Source: JBEVOS01 sp964563395 (GTDB lineage: Bacteria; Pseudomonadota; Alphaproteobacteria; Caulobacterales; Aquidulcibacteraceae). Taken from it: DNA of 64,000 nucleotides. The stretch covers positions 50,625-114,624 of the forward strand of contig CAZLWK010000010.1 of assembly GCA_964563395.1 (NCBI GenBank), written 5' to 3'. Made by a program: the position numbers and the translations under genes. The number at the start of each line of letters is the position of its first letter. The stretch's first letter is position 1. A model generated the notes under the pieces. That model did not search any database. It saw only the letters and a list, made by a program, of their open reading frames with translations, and had not been told where the DNA came from. Below, in pieces: positions 33,241 to 42,197 of this stretch.

Positions 33241-35550
33241 ATGAAAACAAACGACAAGCCGTCGACGGATAAGCGTCGCGTGAGCGCGCGCCTGTGGGGC
33301 GCGGCGGGCGCATCCGCGTTGGCGATTCTGGCCGCTCCCGGCATGGCGCTGGCGCAAAGCGCCGACGCCGGCGCGGAAGCCGCCGATTCCGACGAAATCG
33401 TCGTCACCGCGCGCCAGCGTTCTGAATCGCTGCAGGAGGTGCCCGCGCAGGTCACCGCGTTCAACGCCGCCGCCATTGAAGCGCGCGGCATCGAACGCCC
33501 CGCCGATTTCATCGCCTCCGTGCCGAACGTGACGTTTGTCGAAACGCAAAACGCCGGCACCAGCTTCCTTGTCATTCGCGGCATCTCGCAGGCGCGCAAT
33601 TCCGAGCCATCCGCCGCGATCGTCGTCGATGGCGTGCCAATGACGCAGCCGGCGCAATTCAATCAGGCGCTGATCGATATCGAGCAGATCGAAGTGCTGA
33701 AGGGCCCGCAGGGCGCGCTCTATGGGCGCAACGCCATTGGCGGCGCCATCCTCATCACCACGCGCCGCCCAAGCGACGAATTCGAAGGCCGAGTCATGGC
33801 GGGCTACGAATCCGGGCCGGGCTATGAATTCCAGGGCGCACTCAATGTGCCGATCGCGGAGAATTTCTGGGCCCGTGGCGCGATCTCCTATTTCGACACC
33901 GAAGGCCATCTGGAGAACGTCAACTCCACCGATTCCTCGGCCGAACGCGACGCCGATCCGGTTGAGGATCTGAACGCGCGCATCTCGTTCCTTTGGGAGC
34001 CGACGAGCAATTTCAGCGCCGATCTGCGCTTCTCGATGGATCAATTGGAGACCCGGGCGCTCTATTACGTGGTGCCCGACTTCACCGATCCGGCCAATTT
34101 CAACGATCCGAACTTCACGGATCGGGACATCAACCTGAACAATTCAGGCATCAATGAGCGCGACATCTTCGATGCGGCGCTGAAGCTGACCTACGAAACC
34201 GAATACGGCACGTTCCTCTCCATCACCGGCTTTAACTCGGTGGAGGAAATCCTCACGGGCGACGGCTATCCGTTCGATCCGTTCGGGGCGAGCCGCGTCG
34301 GCTTCGATTTCAATCAAAGCCAGTTTCTCGACGTTGAGACGATCACGCAGGAGTTCAGATTCACGTCTCCGCAGGATCGCCGCTTCCGCTGGATCGCGGG
34401 CGCGCAATTCTTCTCGACGGACCGGTTCATCTCCACCGGCAATATGTTCGACGCGGGCGATGAAGGCGTGCAGCCGATCTACCGCACGCCCAACCCGCAA
34501 TTTGGCATTGCGTCCTTCGACGCCCGCTCGCAGATCAGCTTCCTGGCCGACAGCCAAGAGCAGTTCGCCTATGCGGCTTATGTTTCAACTTCAACGGACC
34601 TTACCGACCAGCTCGAATTGTCCGTGAACGTGCGGTACGACAACGACACGCGCGAAAACACGACAGAGACGCCGCAGGAATTCTTGGACGCCAATCCCGT
34701 AACGGGCCGCCAGGCGATCGCCGCGACAACTGGCGAAGTGCGTGAAGAAACCTGGGACGATATCCAGCCGCAAGTCATCTTGCGCTACGAAGCGACCGAT
34801 GACCTGAGCCTCTATGGCAGCTACAGCCGCGGCTTCCGCAGCGGCGGCTTCAACCAGACGGGCGTGGGCACGGTCGCTGCGGCCAACGGCTTCTTCGGCG
34901 TCGGCGACCTGTTCGACCAGGAAACCGCCGACACGTTCGAACTCGGCTTCAAGAGCTCGTTCCTCGATAATCGCGTGACGCTAAACGGCAGCGTCTATCG
35001 CACGATCGCGGAAGGCACGTACTATTTCGTCTTCATCGCCGCGAACTCGACGCAGAATCTCGGCAATATCGACGAGGTCGAATATACCGGCTTCGATCTG
35101 GAGCTGAACGCGCGCATCACCGACAATTTCCGCGTCAATGCGGGCTATGGCTACACCGATAGCGAGATCACGGAATTCCCCGATCCCGTCGTCGTCGGCG
35201 CGCAGGCGCCGCTGGTGTCGGAATACACGTTCAATCTGGGCGCCCAATACACCGTCCCGCTCTGGGGCGAGGTGGAGGGCCTCGTGCGCCTCGATTACAA
35301 CCGCATCGGCGATACGGTGTTCACCATTCCGTTCAGCGCGCCAGCGCTTGGTCTCGACGCCACGCCCAAGGCGCGCGATCCGGTCGATCTCGTCGATCTT
35401 CGCATCGGCGTCCAGGGCATGGATTGGTCGATCATGGCCTGGTCGAAGAACCTCTTCGACGAGGAATACAATTCCGAATATTCGCCGGGCGGCTTCCTCT
35501 TCAAGGCGCAGCCGCAGCGCTGGGGCATTGAAGTGTCGCGTCGCTTCTAG
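33241..35550 (+). CDS. TonB-dependent outer membrane receptor
   Basis: 769 residues. Signal peptide (residues ~1-38, cleavage after GMALAQS), TonB box DEIVVTARQRSE, plug domain with VPNVTFVETQNAGTSFLVIR and VLKGPQGALYGRNAIGGAIL, then a 22-strand barrel ending in the outer-membrane C-terminal Phe (VSRRF). Such receptors in alphaproteobacteria import aromatic, sugar or plant-derived molecules as well as siderophores. The promoter region carries the tandem operator shared with the CoA-transferase gene, which points to a catabolic substrate rather than iron. Confidence 0.95.
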   Translation: MKTNDKPSTDKRRVSARLWGAAGASALAILAAPGMALAQSADAGAEAADSDEIVVTARQRSESLQEVPAQVTAFNAAAIEARGIERPADFIASVPNVTFVETQNAGTSFLVIRGISQARNSEPSAAIVVDGVPMTQPAQFNQALIDIEQIEVLKGPQGALYGRNAIGGAILITTRRPSDEFEGRVMAGYESGPGYEFQGALNVPIAENFWARGAISYFDTEGHLENVNSTDSSAERDADPVEDLNARISFLWEPTSNFSADLRFSMDQLETRALYYVVPDFTDPANFNDPNFTDRDINLNNSGINERDIFDAALKLTYETEYGTFLSITGFNSVEEILTGDGYPFDPFGASRVGFDFNQSQFLDVETITQEFRFTSPQDRRFRWIAGAQFFSTDRFISTGNMFDAGDEGVQPIYRTPNPQFGIASFDARSQISFLADSQEQFAYAAYVSTSTDLTDQLELSVNVRYDNDTRENTTETPQEFLDANPVTGRQAIAATTGEVREETWDDIQPQVILRYEATDDLSLYGSYSRGFRSGGFNQTGVGTVAAANGFFGVGDLFDQETADTFELGFKSSFLDNRVTLNGSVYRTIAEGTYYFVFIAANSTQNLGNIDEVEYTGFDLELNARITDNFRVNAGYGYTDSEITEFPDPVVVGAQAPLVSEYTFNLGAQYTVPLWGEVEGLVRLDYNRIGDTVFTIPFSAPALGLDATPKARDPVDLVDLRIGVQGMDWSIMAWSKNLFDEEYNSEYSPGGFLFKAQPQRWGIEVSRRF

Positions 35551-35561
35551 TCGCACGCTGC

Positions 35562-36260
35562 ATGTTCGGATTTGGACGCAATAAGAAGAAAAAGGGCGAG
35601 GGCGGCGGCGATGAGCCCGCCGCCCAGCCCGAACCGAGGAGCGGGAGTGCGGGCGTGACCAAGGTCTTGGTGCTGTATCATTCAAGCTACGGCCATATCG
35701 AGACCATGGCGCACGCGGTCGCGGAGGGCGCGCGCTCGGTTCCCGGTGCGGCCGTCGCGGTCAAGCGCGTGCCGGAATTGATGCCGGAAGCGGCCATGAA
35801 AGCCGCGGGCATGAAGGCGGATCAGGCCGCGCCAATCGCCGATCCAGCCGAACTCGCCGAGTATGACGCCATCATCTTCGGCACGCCGACGCGGTTCGGG
35901 AATATGTCGGCGCAGATGCGCAATTTCCTGGATCAGACGGGCGCGCTTTGGTTCAATCGCAGTCTCGTCGGCAAGGTGGGGAGCGTCTTCACCGCGACGG
36001 CGAGTCAGCATGGCGGCCAGGAATCGACCATCCTGTCCTTTCACATCACGCTGATGCATCACGGCATGGTGCTCGTCGGCTTGCCGTATAGCTGGGCCGG
36101 CAATGCGCAAATGTCCGAGATCAGCGGCGGCACGCCCTACGGCGCCTCCACCTTGGCGGGCGCGGACGGGTCCCGCCAGCCCAGCGCGAATGAGTTGGAC
36201 GGCGCGCGCTTCCAGGGCCGGCACGTCACGGAAATCGCATCGAGGCTGCGCGCCGCCTGA
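35562..36260 (+). CDS. NAD(P)H:quinone oxidoreductase, WrbA family
   Basis: The flavodoxin-like core begins VTKVLVLYHSSYGHIETMA, with FGTPTRFGNMSAQMRNFLDQ and TATASQHGGQESTILSFH; these FMN-binding blocks define WrbA. It reduces quinones by two electrons. The ATG at 35562 adds a 31-residue basic leader (MFGFGRNKKKKGEGGG...) but has no clear ribosome-binding site. A GTG at 35655 has GGGAG 7 bp upstream and gives the standard WrbA length of about 201 residues. I list the longer form because the next gene carries a similar leader; the start is open. Confidence 0.88.
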   Translation: MFGFGRNKKKKGEGGGDEPAAQPEPRSGSAGVTKVLVLYHSSYGHIETMAHAVAEGARSVPGAAVAVKRVPELMPEAAMKAAGMKADQAAPIADPAELAEYDAIIFGTPTRFGNMSAQMRNFLDQTGALWFNRSLVGKVGSVFTATASQHGGQESTILSFHITLMHHGMVLVGLPYSWAGNAQMSEISGGTPYGASTLAGADGSRQPSANELDGARFQGRHVTEIASRLRAA

Positions 36261-36304
36261 AGGCGCGCGACGATGAAGTGAAGCGCAACAGCGGAGTATG
36301 AGAG

Positions 36305-36892
36305 ATGCTGAAGAGTTTGCTCGGCGGCGGCGGCGCCAAAAAGAAATCCGCCCACAAGCTGCCCAACCGGCTGCATCACACCGCCTATGTCACGCGCGAC
36401 ATGGAGGCGACACGCAAATTCTATGAAGACGTGATCGGCCTGCCGCTGGTGGCGACATATTGCGAAAAGGACGTGCTGTTCGGCGCCGAGCGCACCTACA
36501 TGCACACCTTCTTCGCCTTGGGCGACGATAGCGCGCTCGCCTTCTTCCAGTTCGCCGATCCAAAGGATCAGGAGGAATTCGGGCCGAAAATGCCCTTCAC
36601 GCCCTTCCACCACGTGGCGCTGCACGTCGATAAGGACGCGCAGGACCAGATCGAAGCGCGGATCAAGGCTGCCGGCTACACCGAGCCGGAGCATTTCATT
36701 CTCGAGCATGGCTATTGCCGTTCGGTCTATGTCACCGATCCCAACGGCATGATCGTGGAATTCTGCTGCGACGATCCCGCCGCCGCCAAGGACGAGGGCA
36801 CGCGCCGCGCGAAGGCGCACAGCGAATTGAAGCGTTGGCTCGCGGGCGACCACACGATCAACAATCATTATCGCCACGACGACGCGGCGTGA
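36305..36892 (+). CDS. VOC family (glyoxalase/extradiol dioxygenase-like) protein
   Basis: 195 residues. After a leader MLKSLLGGGGAKKKSAHK comes a VOC domain with likely metal ligands His in LHHTAYV, His in FHHVALHV and Glu in NGMIVEFCCDD. VOC proteins include glyoxalases, ring-cleaving dioxygenases and epimerases; the family does not fix the reaction. GGAG lies upstream of the ATG. It sits between the quinone reductase and an alpha/beta hydrolase, a set that would suit aromatic ring cleavage, which is inference. Confidence 0.88.
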   Translation: MLKSLLGGGGAKKKSAHKLPNRLHHTAYVTRDMEATRKFYEDVIGLPLVATYCEKDVLFGAERTYMHTFFALGDDSALAFFQFADPKDQEEFGPKMPFTPFHHVALHVDKDAQDQIEARIKAAGYTEPEHFILEHGYCRSVYVTDPNGMIVEFCCDDPAAAKDEGTRRAKAHSELKRWLAGDHTINNHYRHDDAA

Positions 36893-36896
36893 CCTC

Positions 36897-37739
36897 ATGG
36901 ACGCGCGTGCGGCGGCCCTCGATCGCGCCATGAGCGCCGCTGCGCCGTCGCACGCTGCCGCGTCTATCGAGACGGCGGGAGGCGTGCTCAACGCCGTGCA
37001 CGCAGGAGCCGGGCCGGCGCTGCTCCTGCTGCATGGCTGGACCCTCGATCATCGGATGTGGCGCCCGCAAATGGCGGCGCTGGCCGCGCGCTTTCATGTC
37101 ATCGCGCTCGATCGGCGCGGCTTCGGCCGCTCCACCGCGCCGCCCTGCGTCGCGCGCGAAGCATCCGACGTCGTGCGCGTACTTGATCATTTCGGGATCG
37201 AGCGCGCGGTGATCCTTGGCATGTCGCAGGCTGGCCGGGTCGCGCTCGACGCCGCGCTTCGGTTTCCTCCTCGCGTGCGCGCGCTAGTGCTGCAGGGCGC
37301 GCCCTTTCCGGGATCGCTGGAGGCGAATGAGGGCGGCCGCGAGATAGCGCTCGCCGATCTCGCGGAGTTCGCCGTCGCGGGCGCCTACGGCGCGCTGCGC
37401 GAGACCTTGCTCGCTCATCCCTTCTTGCGCGTGCGCGATCCGGCCGGCGCAGCCTTGGTGCGCGACATCCTCGCCGATTATCGCGGGCGCGATCTCATCG
37501 GCCCGCGCATGGATCCGGCGATCGATGCGCGCGATCTCATCGCCATCCGCGCGCCCGCGCTCGTGATCACCGGCGCGGACGACACCAGAATGCGGCGCAA
37601 GGCCAGCGATCTGCTCGCGCGCGCCATTCCCGGCGCACGGCGCGCCGACATCGCGAACGCCGGACATTTGTGCAATCTTTGCCAGCCGTCGGCCTTCAAT
37701 GCCGTGCTGACGGACTTCCTGGACGCATTGCCCGCTTAG
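36897..37739 (+). CDS. Alpha/beta fold hydrolase
   Basis: 280 residues. Oxyanion region LLLLHGWTLDHRMW, nucleophile elbow GMSQAGR (Ser), the acid in VITGADDTR, and catalytic His in NAGHLCNL. Similar enzymes cleave meta-cleavage products or esters. It begins 4 bp after the VOC gene stop, so the two are cotranscribed. Converges with the MetE-like gene (10-bp gap). Confidence 0.9.
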   Translation: MDARAAALDRAMSAAAPSHAAASIETAGGVLNAVHAGAGPALLLLHGWTLDHRMWRPQMAALAARFHVIALDRRGFGRSTAPPCVAREASDVVRVLDHFGIERAVILGMSQAGRVALDAALRFPPRVRALVLQGAPFPGSLEANEGGREIALADLAEFAVAGAYGALRETLLAHPFLRVRDPAGAALVRDILADYRGRDLIGPRMDPAIDARDLIAIRAPALVITGADDTRMRRKASDLLARAIPGARRADIANAGHLCNLCQPSAFNAVLTDFLDALPA

Positions 37740-37749
37740 GCGCGCGCCC

Positions 37750-38892
37750 TCACGGCCAAAACTTCTTCGAGGCGATCGCCGCGCCTTGCGCCAGCGCCTC
37801 CAGCTTGCCGAACACAACGCCCGGATCGACGCCGCCCGATCCGACATGAATCGAGAAGCCGCAATCGACGCCGGCGATGACATTGTCGCGTCCGACCAGA
37901 TGCGCGTAGCGGGCGATGCGCTGCGCGACGAGTTCGGGATGCTCAATATAGGGCGATTGGCATTCGATCACGCCAGGCGCGAGCACCTTGCCCTCCGGCA
38001 GCTTCACGCTCTCGAACATCTCATATTCGTGCGCGTGGCGCGGATTGGCCGCCTCGAACAGGATGGTTTGCGGCTTGGCCCGCCAGACGATGTCGATGAT
38101 GTCCTTGAAGGGCACGTCGCAATGATGCGGGCCTGGATAATTGCCCCAGCACATGTGCATACGCAATTGCTCGGTGGGAATGTTCGCGAGCGCGCGGTTG
38201 AGCGCCTCCACGTGCAGCGCCATTCGGTCGCGAAAACCCTTGAGATCGAGATGGGCGTATTGCGTGTGTCGGCCCATGGCGAGGTCTGGGCAATCGACCT
38301 GCAAAACGATGCCAGCCGCCGCGATCGCCTCGTATTCGTGACGCAGTCCCTCGGCCACCGCGAACAAATAATCCTCGTGGCTCGGATAATAATCGTTGCG
38401 GAAGAACAAGGTCGTCACGCCCGGAGAGGCCGCGCTCATGAACGGGCGCGCGCCAGGATGCGCCTTGAGCGCCGTATTGAGCCGCGCGGCGTCGATCCGC
38501 GGGGCCTCCATGTCCTTGACGCTGATCGGCGCATTGCACGCTGGCGTCTTGCGGTGCTTGCGGCCGGGATCGGCGAACACTTTGTCTTTGACGCCAGGAT
38601 AATCCTCGATGTCCTGAAAGGCGAAGGAATTGCCCGTGCCGCCGAACCCGTTGAGCCGGTCCTTGATGTACGTCGCGTAGCTCGGCTTCGACATTTCGCC
38701 GTCATTGACGACATCGAGCCCCGCCTTGGCCTGGCGCGCTACGATCTCGCGCACGGCGTCCTCGATCGCGGCGTCGACCGCCTTGGGATCCAGCGGCAAG
38801 CCGTCCTCGCGGGCGAACATGATCTCGATGAGGCTGGCCGGACGCGGCAGCGAGCCGACATGCGTTGTGAGAAAGCGGCCTTCGCTGGGCAT
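37750..38892 (-). CDS. MetE-like (cobalamin-independent methionine synthase II family) protein
   Basis: 380 residues, about half of true MetE, equal to the C-terminal barrel. Starts with TTHVGSLPRP, typical of the group. Zinc ligands are visible as His246 and Cys248 in RMHMCWGNYPGPHH and Cys344 in GVDCGFSIH. Relatives include core methyltransferases and epoxyalkane:coenzyme M transferases, so it could act on a methylated or epoxide substrate of the cluster. The gene is on the opposite strand at the end of the IclR-linked cluster; its promoter lacks the shared operator. Confidence 0.85.
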   Translation of the reverse strand: MPSEGRFLTTHVGSLPRPASLIEIMFAREDGLPLDPKAVDAAIEDAVREIVARQAKAGLDVVNDGEMSKPSYATYIKDRLNGFGGTGNSFAFQDIEDYPGVKDKVFADPGRKHRKTPACNAPISVKDMEAPRIDAARLNTALKAHPGARPFMSAASPGVTTLFFRNDYYPSHEDYLFAVAEGLRHEYEAIAAAGIVLQVDCPDLAMGRHTQYAHLDLKGFRDRMALHVEALNRALANIPTEQLRMHMCWGNYPGPHHCDVPFKDIIDIVWRAKPQTILFEAANPRHAHEYEMFESVKLPEGKVLAPGVIECQSPYIEHPELVAQRIARYAHLVGRDNVIAGVDCGFSIHVGSGGVDPGVVFGKLEALAQGAAIASKKFWP

Positions 38893-39041
38893 AATGAATC
38901 TCCCTTGCGCGCATCATGGCGTGCGCGGGCGCCGCGACAAAGTGGAATTCGCGCGCCCCGCCGCGCCATGGCGTCGACCAACCGAGTCGTGACCGCGCTT
39001 GGACTGGACCTTGCGCCGCTTTGATCCCAAACACAGGAGCG

Positions 39042-40235
39042 ATGGACAATTATGCGCTGATTTCGACGATCGTGGCTGGGCTCGTGCTCGCCTTCATATT
39101 CGGGTTCATCGCCCGCCGGCTCAATCTGTCGCCCATCGTGGGCTTTCTGGTCGCCGGCGTCGCGGTGGGGCCTTACACGCCGGGTTTCGTGGGCGATGTG
39201 GGCCTGGCTCAGCAACTCGCCGAGATCGGCGTCATTCTGCTCATGTTCGGCGTCGGCCTTAAATTCTCGCTGTCGGATTTGTGGGCCGTGCGCGGCGTCG
39301 CGCTGCCGGGCGCGCTGGTGCAGATGGCGGCGGCGACCGGGCTTGGTTTCGGAATCGGGCGGCTGCTCGGTATGGCGCCGGCGGAGGCGGCCGTGTTCGG
39401 CGTCTCGCTCTCCGTGGCGAGCACGGTGGTGCTGCTGCGCGCCCTGGAGGAGCGCCGCCTCGTGAAAAGCGAGATCGGCCGCGTGTGCGTCGGCTGGCTG
39501 GTGGTGGAAGATATCGCCATCGTCCTCGCCATCGTGCTCTTGCCGACGGCGACGAGCCTTATCACTGGAGGCGCCGCGCTTGCGCCGGCCGACATCGCGG
39601 CCGAGCTTGCACTGACGCTAGGCAAGATCGCGGTGTTCGTGGCGCTGATGCTCATCGTCGGCGCGCGCGTCTTTCCTTGGCTCATCGTGCAAGTGGCGCA
39701 TCTGAAATCGCGCGAGCTGATGTCGTTGGGCACGCTGGCCTTGGCGCTGGGCATGGCTTATGCGGCCTATGCGTGGTTCGACGCCTCGTTCGCGCTCGGT
39801 GCCTTTCTCGCGGGCGTCATGCTCAACGGCACCAAGTTCACGCACAAGGTCGCGGAGGACAGCCAGCCGCTGCGGGACACGTTCGCGGTTCTTTTCTTCG
39901 TTTCGGTGGGCATGTTGTTCGAACCGCGCACGCTGATCGACAATCCGCTCGGCGTGGCCGCCGTCGTGGCCATCATCGTGCTGGGCAAGGGGCTCGCGGC
40001 GCTGATGATCACCAGCATGTTCCGCAAGCCGCTCGGCGACGGACTCTTCATCGCGGCGGCGCTGGCGCAGATTGGGGAGTTTTCGTTCGTGCTCGCGGCG
40101 CTCGGCCGGTCCCTGGGCGTGATGGAGGCGGAGGCGTACAATCTCGTTCTGGCCGGCGCGCTCGTGTCGATCGCGCTCAATCCGCTCTTATTCCATGCGG
40201 CGGCGCGTTTTGGACGGCCGGCGCAGCCGGCCTGA
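39042..40235 (+). CDS. Cation:proton antiporter (CPA2/KefB-like, no RCK domain)
   Basis: 397 residues, almost entirely membrane (11-12 helices): starts MDNYALISTIVAGLVLAFIF and contains ARRLNLSPIVGFLVAGVAVG, GVLVVEDIAI-like and GAFLAGVMLNGTKFTHK segments. This is the CPA2 transport domain. Most relatives (YbaL, KefB) add a C-terminal RCK/TrkA-N domain of 150-250 residues; here the protein stops just after the last helix. A short form is plausible. Its 3' end overlaps the convergent aquaporin gene by 59 bp. Confidence 0.88.
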   Translation: MDNYALISTIVAGLVLAFIFGFIARRLNLSPIVGFLVAGVAVGPYTPGFVGDVGLAQQLAEIGVILLMFGVGLKFSLSDLWAVRGVALPGALVQMAAATGLGFGIGRLLGMAPAEAAVFGVSLSVASTVVLLRALEERRLVKSEIGRVCVGWLVVEDIAIVLAIVLLPTATSLITGGAALAPADIAAELALTLGKIAVFVALMLIVGARVFPWLIVQVAHLKSRELMSLGTLALALGMAYAAYAWFDASFALGAFLAGVMLNGTKFTHKVAEDSQPLRDTFAVLFFVSVGMLFEPRTLIDNPLGVAAVVAIIVLGKGLAALMITSMFRKPLGDGLFIAAALAQIGEFSFVLAALGRSLGVMEAEAYNLVLAGALVSIALNPLLFHAAARFGRPAQPA

Positions 40236-40875
40236 ACAGAAACGCGCCGATGAAGGCGGCCGCTAGCGCGCCCACGCATTGCGCGGCGATAAAGCCAGGC
40301 GCATCCGCTGGGCGGATGCCGGCGAACGTATCGGAGAGCGCGCGCGCCAGCGTTATGGCGGGGTTGGCGAAGGAGGTGGAGGCGGTCCACCAATAGCCCG
40401 CGCAGATGACGAGCGCGACGGCTGCCGCGATCGCTTGAGGCCGCGCTTGCGCCACGCCAAGGATCGTCAGCACCAGCGCGAACGCCGCCACCGCCTCCGA
40501 CAGCGCTTGCGCGGGCCCCGCGCGCATCGTCGTGGCGGTCTGCAGCAGAGGCAGATCGAACATCGCATGCGCAAGCATCGCGCCGGCGACGCAACCGAAG
40601 GACTGCGCGACCACATAAAGAGGGAGGCTCAAAAGTGGCGTCTCGCCCCGCAGCGCCATGACGAGCGAGACGGCCGGATTGAAATGCGCGCCGGAAATCG
40701 GGCCGAACATCGTGATGAGCACGAACAAAATGGCGCCCGTCGCGGCGGTGTTGGCCAAAAGCGCGATCGCGTCGTTCCCGCTCGACAAGGTCTGCGCCAT
40801 GATCCCCGAACCGATCACCACGCCCGCCAGCAACGCCGATCCGAGAAATTCGGCCGCCAGCTTGCGCGCGATCAT
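40177..40875 (-). CDS. aqpS: Aquaglyceroporin-like channel of arsenic operon
   Basis: 232 residues, six helices. First half-helix motif is GAHFNPAVSLVM; the second is SFANPAITLARAL. The MIP family and its location next to arsC and arsR match AqpS of rhizobial ars operons, which lets arsenite made by ArsC leave the cell down its gradient. Start overlaps the arsC stop as ATGA (40872-40875). Confidence 0.88.
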   Translation of the reverse strand: MIARKLAAEFLGSALLAGVVIGSGIMAQTLSSGNDAIALLANTAATGAILFVLITMFGPISGAHFNPAVSLVMALRGETPLLSLPLYVVAQSFGCVAGAMLAHAMFDLPLLQTATTMRAGPAQALSEAVAAFALVLTILGVAQARPQAIAAAVALVICAGYWWTASTSFANPAITLARALSDTFAGIRPADAPGFIAAQCVGALAAAFIGAFLFRPAAPAVQNAPPHGIRAD

Positions 40876-41366
40876 CGCGGCGTCTCATTTCCGATCGCGT
40901 CGAGGCGCGCCTGCAGCGCCAGACGATCGAGACTTTCCAGCGGCAGCGCGCAGAAAATGGCGATGCGGTTCTGCAGCATGCGATAGGTGTCGGCGAATGC
41001 TTCGGCGATTTCGGCGTCCGAACCGGTGACGGCGGCGGGATCGGGCAGGCCCCAATGCGCCGTCATCGGTTGGCCCGGCCAAATCGGGCAGACTTCTCCG
41101 GCGGCGTTGTCGCAGACCGTGAACACGAAATGTAGGGGCGCGGCGCCAGGCGCGGCGAACTCATCCCAGCTTTTCGAGCGGAAATCGTCCGTCTTGTAAT
41201 TGAGCGATTTGAGAAGCGCGCGCGTGCGCGGATGCACTTCGCCCTTCGGCATGGAGCCGGCGCTGAAGCCTTTGAACTTACCCGCGCCCAACCGGTTCAT
41301 GATCGCCTCGCCCATGATCGAGCGTGCTGAATTTCCGGTGCACAGAAAGAGCACGTTGTAGGTCAT
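40872..41366 (-). CDS. arsC: Arsenate reductase, low-molecular-weight phosphatase type
   Basis: 164 residues with the P-loop LCTGNSARS (nucleophile Cys9) and a later TVCDNAAGEVCPIWPGQPMT with further cysteines. This is the thioredoxin-type or mycothiol-type ArsC fold; a C-terminal extension after the fold reads ESLDRLALQARLDA. It reduces arsenate to arsenite. Second gene of the minus-strand arsR-arsC-aqpS operon. Confidence 0.92.
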   Translation of the reverse strand: MTYNVLFLCTGNSARSIMGEAIMNRLGAGKFKGFSAGSMPKGEVHPRTRALLKSLNYKTDDFRSKSWDEFAAPGAAPLHFVFTVCDNAAGEVCPIWPGQPMTAHWGLPDPAAVTGSDAEIAEAFADTYRMLQNRIAIFCALPLESLDRLALQARLDAIGNETPR

Positions 41367-41387
41367 GTGGTTTCCCCCTTGTGGACA

Positions 41388-41735
41388 TTACGCTTTGACG
41401 GGCGCCGGCGCGCAGCCCGGCGCGCCCATCAACGGCGCGCACAGATCGGGACGCCCATCGCAGCAATCGGCGACGAGGAAGCCGAAAAGGTCGCGCACGC
41501 CGTTCGGCGCAAGGCCGTAAAGAATGGTCCGCCCCTCGCGCCGCGCCGCGATCAGTCCCGCGCGGGCGAGCACCGCCAAATGCCCCGACATCGTGTTGGC
41601 CGGCGCGGCGCACCGCCGGGCGATCTCCCCGGCGGGCAGGCCCTCCGGCCCCGCCTTCACCAGGAGCCGGAACACGGTCAGACGGCCGGGGTGCGCCAGC
41701 GCCGCCAGCGCCGACGTAGCTTCGATTAATTCCAT
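41388..41735 (-). CDS. arsR: ArsR family arsenic repressor
   Basis: 115 residues: winged HTH with ALAHPGRLTVFRLLVKAGPE, CAAPANTMSGHLAVLARAGL and REGRTILYGLAP. The C-terminal tail DCCDGRPDLCAP carries a cysteine cluster that could bind As(III), as in ArsR proteins whose ligands sit at the C-terminus. First gene of the ars operon; a perfect inverted repeat lies directly upstream. Confidence 0.9.
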   Translation of the reverse strand: MELIEATSALAALAHPGRLTVFRLLVKAGPEGLPAGEIARRCAAPANTMSGHLAVLARAGLIAARREGRTILYGLAPNGVRDLFGFLVADCCDGRPDLCAPLMGAPGCAPAPVKA

Positions 41736-41736
41736 T

Positions 41737-41754
41737 ATTCGAGAATTATCGAAT
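41737..41754. promoter_or_regulatory. Putative ArsR operator
   Basis: ATTCGA-N6-TCGAAT, a perfect 6-bp inverted repeat 1 bp upstream of the arsR start codon. Position and symmetry fit autoregulation by ArsR; arsenite would release it. Confidence 0.65.
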
Positions 41755-41961
41755 TACATTCTATGGCGCAAGCCGTCCCGTCCGCCGCCGGCGCCGCGCG
41801 CACATTTTTTTGAGCGCCCCAGCTTCGCCATATCGGCGCCTCTTAAGGCTGTCAGACATTAACCGTCTGGGCAGGGGCTGAAGGCCCGCGCGGCGGCCAT
41901 TCCCGCGCACGAAGAAGCGCCGTCAGCGGTGACGCGCGGCGCGAGTGGAGCTCGATAAGTG

Positions 41962-42177
41962 ATGGATCATGACTTCTGCAACGTGGAGGGGGCCCGCCGC
42001 ATCAAACAGAAGATCGAGGATTATTGGCGTGAAAAAGGATATCAGGTCGACGTGAAGCTCGTCGAGGCGGGCTTCGTGGCGGCCATGCGGTCAGCGCGGA
42101 CGGATGTGCGCAGCGATATGATCAACGGCCTTCCCGCGCGCAGACGCGCAGAGCCGGAGACACAGCGCGCGGCTTGA
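41962..42177 (+). CDS. Small conserved-looking hypothetical protein
   Basis: 71 residues: MDHDFCNVEGARRIKQKIED then YWREKGYQVDVKLVEAGFVA and a basic tail. Mixed alpha/beta pattern with no motif I can name. GGAG lies about 10 bp before the ATG; a GTG one codon earlier is also possible. Followed by a good terminator at 42198, which supports its being a real transcript. Confidence 0.65.
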   Translation: MDHDFCNVEGARRIKQKIEDYWREKGYQVDVKLVEAGFVAAMRSARTDVRSDMINGLPARRRAEPETQRAA

Positions 42178-42197
42178 GCCGCCGATAGCGCTGTCGA

